Source: Cristatella mucedo (lineage: Eukaryota > Bryozoa > Phylactolaemata > Cristatellidae). From it: DNA of 64,000 nt. Position numbers and translations under genes: made by a program. The notes under the pieces are model-generated. The model was not told where the DNA came from. It was given only the letters and a program-made list of their open reading frames with translations, and did no database searches. The stretch covers positions 338,501 to 402,500 of the forward strand of contig WPIO01000121.1 of assembly GCA_009760855.2 (NCBI GenBank). The letters are read 5' to 3'. Positions 54,911-64,000 of the stretch are shown here, in pieces; the stretch's first letter is position 1, and each line of letters begins with the position of its first letter.

Positions 54911-55503
54911 ACTAGTGGGTTCATGTGCTTTGTCCGTCGTGCGATTACGTGCTCTAAAAGTGGTTCTTCTCCGTGCATGCTACCGCTAAAAATATTTACT
55001 CGGTTACATTGCGCATGTCGCTTCTAACTGCATTATTCTTTTTGATATTCTGCGTGCTACCGGTGGCCGTTCGATCGCGCTTAGTAGACAGCATATGTAA
55101 CGCTTCTCGAAATAGATTACGTTTTCTGAGGTCGCTATCCAAATTTGCTAGTTTTGTAATTTCGTGGCAGAGTGCGAGCTACCGGGATTATCGCACATCT
55201 TCCAGATCACTATCATATCCGCTCACTGATCCGCTTCCGCTCTCTCACTTTCCGTGCTGCTTCCGCTCTTAAGCCAAGTGGCGGCTTCGTAGCGCAAACA
55301 GCGACGTCGAACCCGCGTCGGATGCCGCGGGCACCAACAGCTCAATTGACAGAAGAAATTTTAGGGGCTGAGAAAGTCCAGAGACCATTCTCGCCCCGAG
55401 AGTCTACCTGGATCATCGCTCTGGTTTCCTTAGCCGTCGGCCATCGGCCTCGTGTTAGCGGCTCTCGCCTCCCTACGCGATGCGCCCGTCCACCCGCCCG
55501 CGG

Positions 55504-56868
55504 GATAATAATAATAATAATAATCATAATGCGCTCGATTATGCCGCATCACAGAACTCGATCTTTGTCTAGGCGGTTTACATTTGCTGCAAAGGAAACA
55601 CGATTGAATGATGAGTGGCATCATACTTGATAAACAGCATGAATAACATGGTTAGGGGTGACATGCACAGGATCAGCATGCAATTGTGGTTAATGGCAGC
55701 ATGCACGATGTCAGCACGCATAAGCACATCAAGGACGAATCACAGGGGCCCACTGAATGCTGTCCTAAATAGAGGTGTTTTTAAGTTCTTTTTAAAGTAG
55801 TCAAGTCGGGGAATGCCGTGACGCAAGACGGGAGTGAGTTCCAAGCTTTGGGAGCTTACGAACTACGGGCACGGCCTCCAAAGGATATTAGGTTTTGTAC
55901 GAGGTATTGGTAAACAGTTAGATTCAGAAAAGCGGTTGATACGATGCTTGGCCTGGTTGGGAAGTAGATCTAATAAGTAGTCTGGAGCCAAAGAATGAAG
56001 GGACCTAAAAGTGAACGACAAAACCTTGAAGTCGATCCGTTGCTTGATTTGTAGTCAGTGCAGGTCGGCGAGAAGTGGTGTGACGTTGCAACTGCGACGC
56101 TCACGACAGACAAGCCTAGCAGCAGAGTTTTGCACTAGTTGTAAGCGCCTGAACGCTCGTGCCGGTTGTTGAACAAGTGATTTACAGAAGTCAAGACGGG
56201 ATGCCACGAATTTATGGACCAACTTAGTTGTGGTATCCTTATCTAAACAAGCCTGAGTGTTGGAAATGTTATGTAGCTGAAAGTAACCAGATTTGATTGT
56301 AAAGCTGATTTGGTCGTCTAACGAAAGATCACTTTGGCACATGACACCTAGACTTCGAGCTGATTCAACAGGAGATGTGCTGGCAGAGCCAATTTTGAGC
56401 GTTAGCCTTTCCAATTTCTGAATCACAATAGGTTTGCCCAAACTAGTAAGTTAATGTTATCCTCATTTCATTTAAGAAAACTTGCTTCCATCCATGTGCG
56501 GATGTCATCAATAAATGCAGCAAGGGAGTTGTGAGAATTCGAGGTGCTCAAAGACTGGGAGGGATCAAAGCAAGGTACAATTTAGTGTCATTCGCATAGA
56601 AGTGAAAGCCTAGATTGTGCTTGGCTATCACATCGGCAACAGGGAGAGTATAAACCATGAAAATAACCGGACCTGGCACGGAGCCCTGACGTATCCCATA
56701 TTTCAGAGGTACCTCGGATGATCTGTGTACTTTAATGTCAATACTCTGGAGTCTCCCACTGAGATAGGACCTGAACCATCGCGGAGCAGTGCCAGAGATG
56801 CCCAAGCGAGATAAGAGGCGCTCAAGAAGACATTGGTAATCGATAGCATCAAAAGCTGCCGAAATAAC
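55504..56868 (-). mobile_element. LINE family 1, 5'-truncated and decayed
   Basis: Minus strand, starting with the (ATT)n tail. 56548-56805 encodes ISGTAPRWFRSYLSGRLQS and GLRYG.RQGSVPGPVIF-like motif B. 56055-56441 encodes the thumb (ARSLGVMCQSDLSLDDQIS, ASRLDFCKSL). Frameshifts and substitutions separate the pieces. It ends inside motif A (GCTTTTGATGCTATCGAT). Confidence 0.85.
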
Positions 56869-57115
56869 CTGGCAGCGCTTTTAATTGCGTTTAACTCTTG
56901 TTGTAGACTTCGGAGCTCCAGGAATCATTTCCTTGAGTGAGTATTGAGCAGAATATTTGGAGTCGCTCTCTATTCCCATGATTGAATTCAAGTGGTTATA
57001 ATATTGAATAATGCAGAAGGTTTGTCGGAAAACTACGAGAAAGCTCGAGATTCGTGCCAAATTTATACAAGGAAGACGACATGCGGCGACGACTGCTCGC
57101 GCTCCTCGAGATTCG

Positions 57116-57149
57116 AGTCGCATTGTCGCCGCACGGCGACAATGCGACT
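57116..57149. repeat. Perfect 16-bp hairpin upstream of gene D exon 3
   Basis: AGTCGCATTGTCGCCG and its exact complement are separated by CA. Three copies of GACAGTCTCCTTGAC follow at 57150-57220. Confidence 0.92.
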
Positions 57150-57250
57150 GTGTGACAGTCTCCTTGACTGACAGTCTCCTTGACCTGTTGACCTTGACCT
57201 GCGACTGTGTGACAGTCTCCTTGACCTCTGTCGCTTCTCTCTTTCTTCAG

Positions 57251-57442
57251 ACAAGCCGGCCTGGCAGTCGACGTCATATCCGAACGTGCCCTCGTGGTGC
57301 TGCGTGCCAGCGTACGCATTCGACGGAAACATCGCCACCATCGCTAGCACGGGTAACGCTCCCTACCAGTGGATCGCCGTCGATCTGGGCGGGCAGCACG
57401 TCGTCTCGACGATCGCCGTGACGGCCAGATGCGGCGGATGGG
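57251..57442 (+). CDS. Gene D exon 3: F-type lectin N-terminal half (binding residues changed)
   Basis: Acceptor CTCTTTCTTCAG; 64 codons, phase 1 at both ends, exactly the length of gene A exon 3. It encodes DKPAWQSTSYPNVPSWCC, AFDG and QWIAVDLGGQHVVSTIAV. The fucose-contact His of gene A is Ser here (IASTGNAP), and RCDCC has become RCGGW, so the Asp and the adjacent Cys pair are gone while the first Arg remains. The domain is probably folded, but fucose binding is doubtful. Confidence 0.8.
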
Positions 57443-58856
57443 GTCGGTGATCGCCGCGGCGCGCGCGCGCTGCAGCGCCGCTGCTGCACCGAACTCCGAA
57501 CGAAGACTCGAGCGATTCGCGCCACGTCAGCGGCTCGCGCATCGGGACGCGACGATACGAAGCAGTGGCAGTGCCGCTGCGGCGGCTAATTGCGCCTGCG
57601 TCTCGCGGCGCCTGCGTCTCGCGGCGGCGGCGAAACGGCCGCGGAGCGAGGGCGCACATCTCCCAGCCGTGTCAGGTCGTTCGCCTCAGGCCGCTAGTAC
57701 TCCCGTTCGGCGACCTGCTAGCTGGTGAGCGGCGATTATTCTGAACCTTGCGGGTCGGGGCTCACGTGCTTCTGGGCGGTTCTATCCTGCAGCAAAGTCG
57801 TTGAGTCGAAATCTTCAAATGAAAATAGGAGTGAATATATGAAAAATATAAAATATGAAAATATGATCTGCAAATGAAAATATGCTCCGGGAACAGCCTT
57901 GCAGTCGGCTGTCGGCGCTCTTCCGCCGAGTGAAAGCCTCAGCAGAATGTTCGCGCCAGCGGCTTTGATTCATACCAGCTACGCCCTTTTAGTTGTTCGT
58001 CGGGAATAAGGCGAAAATTTAATTTATTTATTTAAAAAAATTGATTTAACTATGAAAAATTATGAATTATTTATTTAATGTAATTTAATTTAATTTACTA
58101 GTTTAATTTAGTTTATTTAATATTTAATTTTATTTAATTTATTTAATGAATTATTTATTTATTATTTTATTATGAAAATTTAATTATGCCAGTCATATCT
58201 TTCGACCTTGAGGCAAACGGCGGCTACCCCAGCAGGTCACTCGTCGTGACTCAGCAGCAGCTAACAGCTGCGAGCACCCTTAGGGCGACGCAACTAAAAC
58301 TCGCGACCGGGTCGCGACAGCCTGCGACGGCCGAGCGCTCGCTCGTTGCGGCGCATTGATTCCGAGAAGACGCTAGCCACCATCTTGGAATTCTTAGGAG
58401 ATTTCTCCTGCAATCGTTGCGAGCTAAAACGTATCCGATCGCTATACCGCGGGAGCTCGTGAGGAGACAACTCCAGACACTCACCTCCTCTCTGACAAAT
58501 TGAGTCCTCCAAGTCACGGGCCGGCCCAGCGCAGTCTCAGCCCGGTAAAAGGCGTCTGCTCACACTCGATTCTCGCACCTGATTCGCTATACACCGCCGA
58601 CCGACGGCTGCGTTCGCCTCAGTTCGTCGTCTCAGGTCACGCGAGCTGCACCAGACTGGCGCTAGCCGCGGAGGAGACGGATTATGTCGTCATCGAAACT
58701 TAGTTTGACTCGAGAGAACTAGAGAGAATGGCGCTCCTCAACCGGAAGCGGAAGCAGCTGTTGCCCGTCGTCCGCCGTCCTCGCTGCTTCCTCCTCCTCC
58801 TCACTAGCCGCCCAACGCAGCGCAGACGCCGCTCGATTGCCGCCGCTTCCGTTTAG
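57443..58856 (+). other. Gene D intron 3
   Basis: Contains AT-rich TTTAATT repeats at 58020-58190 and the first copy of a 65-bp exact repeat (58704-58768). No exon is supported. Confidence 0.5.
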
Positions 58857-59164
58857 CTTACCGGGCGCACGACTACGATTTGCGCGTCGGCTCGAGCCCG
58901 ACTCCTACTTCCGGTTTCTTCAACGGCTCGCTGTGCGCTCACTTCGCCGGACAAATGCAGCTGTGTCAGAATGTAACATTTACGTGTCCAGCGTCCACCG
59001 TCGGAAGATACGCAAGCTTGCAGGTCGTGACGACAGCGGCCAAGTTCAACGATAATTCGTTGAACTTGGCCGAGTTGACGGAGTCTACGGAGTTTCGCTC
59101 TAGAAAAGTTCCGCGTTCATTCCAACCAGGAAATCGTCCGAGCATGACGAGGCATTCGCTCTAG
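58857..59164 (+). CDS. Gene D exon 4: F-type lectin C-terminal half with altered end
   Basis: Acceptor TTCCGTTTAG, phase 1. It encodes YRAHDYDLRVGSSPTPTSGF, the FFNGSLCAHFAGQMQLC loop, TVGRYASLQVV and NSLNLAELT. Compared with gene A a 2-base insertion at about 59083 shifts the frame just before the final VYG strand. The protein therefore loses that strand and gains about 24 unrelated residues to a stop at 59162. AATAAA is at about 59723. It may be a drifting or non-functional lectin. Confidence 0.72.
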
Positions 59165-60230
59165 AAAAGTAAAGAAAAGTTTTCGCTCTAGAAAATTTTG
59201 ACTCGAGAGAACTAGAGAGAATGGCGCTCCTCAACCGGAAGCGGAAGCAGCTGTTGCCCGTTTCACCAGGAAATCGTCCGAGCACGACGAGGCTTGGCAG
59301 CCTGCAGCGATTGCTGAAATGCATTTCTGAAATGTCACGCGATGCGCCTGTTCGACGCGGACGAGAATAGCGAGGCAGATCGCAGATCGCCAAGACGCTG
59401 CTCAGCGAGTGACTCGCAGCTGCTGAGCCATCAAAGTGAACTCAACGCCTGAGCTCGTAGCGACGGCAGTCATTAACGAGAGTTCGGCAACAAGCAAGCG
59501 AGACGCTATTTCCGTCGCCGGCTTTTTTTTCGTCGCCGGTTTTCATCCGATCAACCCATTGTATGGCAATCGTGGCAGTGCTGCTAATCCAGACGACGCT
59601 ATTGCGTGTGTTTTAGGAAGCTGTAACCCTAAACCAAGACGATCCCTGTGTATAAATGTCAGCATCATAAATAATCCTTGTCATGGAGTGCATAGTTTTA
59701 TTATTGCCTCTGTCAAGCTAGAATAAAGCGAAATAGGTTCGGCTCCAGCGGCTGCAGCTGCGTTCGCTGCTTCCATTGGCTCGTTTGATATTAGCCCTAA
59801 GCTTTCTCTCAAAGCTTTCTGTTTCCAAGGAATCGGTGAATCCTTGAAACTGACTCTTACTAAACAACTACGATCATATAATGTCCACAAAATCCCACGA
59901 AGATTAACTCCAACCTCGTACTTGCGCCGGAGAGCGCGACTGCATAGAATCCGAATATGCCGCTCCAGAAGAGATGGCGTCCGTTAAGGCCTTGGTGTAG
60001 TCCGGTTTGCCTTGGTGTAGTCCTATTTGCTTAGGTGCGTGCCCTCGGTTTTCTCCACGTCAGGTAAAAGCAACCGAGTGAGCACTTAAATAAACCGATG
60101 GCAAAATGGCCGCTAATTTCAACGCGATTGTCGATTATCTAAGTAGGTCAGTTGTTGCGATCGACAGACTCGCTTTTCCAGCGTGCTGCAGCGTGCAAGC
60201 TGTTGTCGTGTCCCACGACAACACCGCCCT
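59165..60230. other. Gene D 3' flank, unassigned
   Basis: Holds the second copy of the 65-bp exact repeat (59197-59261) and a dispersed repeat at 59945-60110. The open frame at 59436-59726 has no recognisable domain. Confidence 0.45.
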
Positions 60231-60234
60231 TCTG

Positions 60235-60500
60235 ATGTAATGTAACGTATCTCCGTCTGTAACTCCACGAAGCCGCAAACACTATTTGAATGTTACGCTG
60301 GAGAAATTTATCGTGCACCCCAAGTCTTAGCGGTATTCGGTACACATTGGTAGCCAGCAGACTTCATCTCGCGGCGCGACAGAGAAAGTGTGAGAAGCAT
60401 AGCTGAATTAAAAGAGCGGCTGATGTACTGAATAGCATATAAGTAGCAGCTAAGGATGGCTGGAAAGGATGCAAAATTTTCAGCAGCAGGAGAGTAGTTG
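60235..60500 (-). mobile_element. LINE family 2 3' end
   Basis: A TGTAATGTAAC tail, then CCACGAAGCCGCAAAC..., TTAGCGGTATTCGGTACACA and CTTCATCTCG...AGAAAGTG: the same 3' order as at 41785-42110. Confidence 0.65.
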
Positions 60501-61983
60501 CCGTTGAATAAGAATTGTAAAAGTGAGTTATACAGTCAAGGTTCTGCAGAGCAGCGGTCTTCGCTTAAAGGGACTCGCTGTGCACGCGCGCTCCCGTCCC
60601 TGCGTTGCTCGCCCAGGGGCGTCCGACTCGCACGAGACCCGCTGACACGCGCTAGCACCTCAACAACTCGAGCGCGACTCACAAGCATCATTTCCGAGGC
60701 GCAACGAAACGGCGCCCTTCGATTAGCGAGCGAGCGGCGAGCGAGCGATCGGCGGCGGCGGTGGCGAACGCGCTCAGACGCTCGCAGTAATCTGCAACGC
60801 CATAATCGCAGCACAGAAAGTCGCTGCCGTCGGCCGCGTACAACCGCTCGTTTCCGTTCGATGCCCTTCAGCCTCATTAAGTCTCGATGATCGCAGCGGT
60901 TATGCGGCGGCCGAGGCTCCAAGTAATCGACGATTGCGTTTCTCGCGCGCCAGCTGACGTCATACCGAGGCTTACAGACGGTTGCAGAGAGCGACTGCGC
61001 AGCTGCGGCAGCAGTCGGTCGGCGTGCATTTCGGGCTGCCACCATTAACATCCGGACACGGAAAGCGACGCGCGCCCGCCGACTACAGAGTCGGCGGGCG
61101 ATCGACGGATCCGACCGGTGTCCAGCCAAGGAAGGCAGCGCAAAGTCGGGCGCTGATGCGCCGCGGGAGAGTGCATCGTCCGGCATTGAATGGCCATCGT
61201 TGGTGCATGCGCGGAAATCTAAAATTTTAGCTTTTTAGCAGTCGTATGACGGCTGGTTAAAATTGCGGCAGTAGGTAAAGTATGGTTGACACCAGCTGGG
61301 CAAAAATATTGCCTGAAATAAGCCCCCGAGGCCAGGGCTGCGTGCCGGCCCTATTTCCGGTTCCAACACTGACGCTACATCTCTGGCTGTGGTCCGCCGG
61401 CTATTTATGATTTATAATTTATAATTGACATTATATTTTATCATTTTGTTCGCCGGTTACATTTACAAGGCCTGATAAGAGCCATCGGTTTTCCAGGCTA
61501 CAAGCTACGCCAAGCGAAACAAAATCAAGCATACACGATCTCTCTGATTCTGAGCCAATTACTTTGAAGCTGGCATATGCAGCAGTAGTGTCATCTAAAT
61601 TGGTAATCCGTACAAGGCTGGGCAGTTTATTTAGCTACTTGTTGCTGGTAAAGGGCTGACACGAGTTAATAGACTGATAAAATGTTCAACTTAGCCCATT
61701 CCCGTATTAGCCTTACTAGCCTTACTAGGCCTATATATCTGCCATTTGACCGCTGGCGAGCGGGTGTCTCGGATAGCACGCCGAACGAGATGATGACGAC
61801 GACGACGATCTGACTCAGTGCGTTTCCCGCTCGTTGGATGCGTCTGACCGTCTGATCGCCTGATTGCGCGGGTCACGGCTCTCCTCGAGGAGCGAGGATT
61901 CTCGTTCTCGCCATTAATTTGACGTTGCGTTCGATTATGTCAGATGTACAAGCCTTCTTAACGAGAACGAACTCGACGTAGCA

Positions 61984-62046
61984 TCTTCAACGGTTCGCTG
62001 TGCGCTCACTTCGCCGGACAGAGGCAGCTGTGTCAGAATATAACAT

Positions 62047-62049
<3 letters not shown>
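61984..62049 (+). pseudogene. F-type lectin C-terminal fragment
   Basis: Encodes FNGSLCAHFAGQ.QLCQN.TF, closest to gene D exon 4, and is cut off by the TC array that starts at 62050. Confidence 0.8.

Positions 62050-62128
<79 letters not shown>
62050..62128. repeat. (TC)n microsatellite
   Basis: Almost pure TC, abutting the lectin fragment. Confidence 0.95.
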
Positions 62129-62130
<2 letters not shown>

Positions 62131-62944
62131 AACCCGATGTAGCCATCTGTTGCCTCTTATCCTACCATTTGCCGTCAGCTTCGTAGTTTTTCGTTGCTCT
62201 CGCGTTAGCCAAGTCGCTCACCGCCAGCCGTCACCTTGCCATTAGCGTTGTCTTCGCAGCCTTTAACAGCTGCCAGGCCTCCATAGGTTCCACGTGCTCT
62301 TCCAGCCGGGCTAGAGCTGAGCGGCGAGTTTAGTTTAGTTTAGTCTGGCTCTAAAGGAACGTGGCATCTGCATCGACCGGCGGAGCGTTTTAACTTCACG
62401 GACTTCACGGTCTGGATCCGACTATCGAGACCGCTCTCTATCCGCAAAGATGAAATCCCGCACGCCGCTAAATAAAACCGCGTCAGCATTCCGCCCATTG
62501 CGGATCGTCGCTTGGCGCTTGGCTTTGCGTTCGATGTGACCGGATTGCGTCACGGGAGCTGTGGACAGCTGTGGACTTAGCAGCGGTAGAAACGTTGGAC
62601 GTGCGAGCGCTGCGGAGCACTGAACTCAAGCCTGTCCTCGACACCAAATCTCAGACCTCGGGCAAATATTTGACTTCCGCCGAAGTGTTTAGGGAAGCGC
62701 TCAGCGGCTCGCGTGGCTTTTGCGACGAGAGCTTCTTAGCGAGAAAAGCTCGTGGCACTTTGAACACGAGAATTAGCGAAGAAGCGCAACTGGCGGGTAA
62801 ACACACTCGCTGTCTCACGAGCGCTTTTCTCCGACGCTAGCACCAAGCCCGAGTGTCCATAAGCCACCGGAAGTAATTGAAAAATATTTCAGCTGCAGCA
62901 TCTTTCAACGAACCTTACTCTCAACTAGACTAGCAACCCAGCGC

Positions 62945-63115
62945 AACGGTGAGCCATGAGCGCTCACAAGGCAAGGCGTTTGCTTTTCACGACTTCGGTC
63001 CCCGAGATCGCGGGTTTGAATCCTACAGTGGGCGATTGTTTATTGCTGCTGCAAGCGGTAGTGATAGCTGTAAAGGCTCTTCTGTCGCAATATAAAAGAG
63101 GCTGTTAAATCAGCT
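62945..63115 (+). mobile_element. tRNA-like SINE, second family, copy 2
   Basis: GCGGGTTTGAATCC is a good box B, CAACGGTGAGCCATGAGCG a possible box A, and the tail GTAGTGATAGCTGTAAAGGC / ATATAAAAGAGGCTG matches 41040-41095 and, in part, 33168-33215. Confidence 0.7.
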
Positions 63116-63160
63116 GTTTAGTTATTTAGCTCAAGATCAAGCCCAGGCCAGAAGACATCG

Positions 63161-64000
<840 letters not shown>

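Larger units (their letters stand above)
60501..62940. other. Unassigned, with lectin fragment and duplicated-segment fragment
   Basis: 60560-61180 is GC-rich with a 216-codon Arg/Ala-rich antisense frame that I do not believe. 61225-61680 matches 40470-40830. 61745-61785 is a tRNA-Arg-like SINE head. A lectin fragment is at 61984-62049 and a TC array at 62050-62128. The 89-codon frame at 62571 has no known domain. Confidence 0.45.

Noticed and set aside
60536-61186. 216-codon antisense Arg/Ala-rich frame
   Set aside because: GC-rich composition alone explains it; no domain, splice context or paralogue seen.

Overview
This is eukaryotic, animal-type DNA. Coding sequence is split by GT-AG introns with clear polypyrimidine/AG acceptors. 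First exons encode signal peptides, and promoters are TATA-like. The mobile elements are animal-type: L2/CR1-like LINEs, tRNA-derived SINEs and a hAT element resembling SPIN. An invertebrate metazoan fits best; I cannot place the species. Most of the many long open frames are by-products of microsatellites and GC-rich repeats.

The real gene content looks like one tandem cluster of secreted, modular proteins. Four parts recur, each joined at phase-1 splice sites: (i) a short signal-peptide exon, (ii) a PAN/Apple-like cysteine exon, (iii) a two-exon F-type (fucolectin/FTP) lectin domain, and (iv) a large Thr/Pro-rich mucin-like exon ending in a low-complexity tail. Gene A (4535-9311) is signal peptide-PAN-F-type lectin and keeps the residues expected to bind fucose. 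Gene B (13097-19386) is signal peptide-PAN-mucin with an acidic Gly-X-Asp tail. Gene C (32269-37735) is signal peptide-PAN-mucin with about twenty 18-residue Pro/Thr repeats and an internal frameshift. Mucin exons at 43966-44678 (Cys-Gly-X tail) and 49248-49795 (poly-Pro) are further paralogues. Gene D (52043-59164) is signal peptide-PAN-F-type lectin, but its lectin residues have changed. Broken copies lie at 2268, 22458, 28590, 30457, 39638, 46376 and 61984.

Layout: 1-2500 duplicated flank and lectin pseudoexon; 2500-4400 unassigned; 4430-9820 gene A; 9820-12960 unassigned with microsatellites; 12967-20250 gene B; 20280-25300 minisatellite, pseudo first exon, SINE, LINE and hAT relics; 25700-29600 duplicated segment carrying a LINE insertion and a PAN pseudogene; 30300-32000 mucin pseudo-exon; 32114-37735 gene C; 37740-40830 duplicated segment with PAN copy 2; 40990-43100 SINE and nested LINE relics; 43780-45660 Cys-rich mucin exon and minisatellite; 45900-49800 pseudo first exon, large simple arrays and poly-Pro exon; 49800-52800 third copy of the duplicated segment; 52043-59164 gene D, whose central intron is filled with transposons; 59200-64000 unassigned plus repeats.

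The proteins are all predicted to be secreted. A fucose-type lectin, PAN adhesion modules and mucins with variable tails would suit mucus, adhesion or pathogen/glycan recognition; that role is inference. The most interesting signal is that paralogues share the promoter, signal exon, PAN exon and mucin head, while the tail of the last exon is a different simple-repeat protein in each copy.
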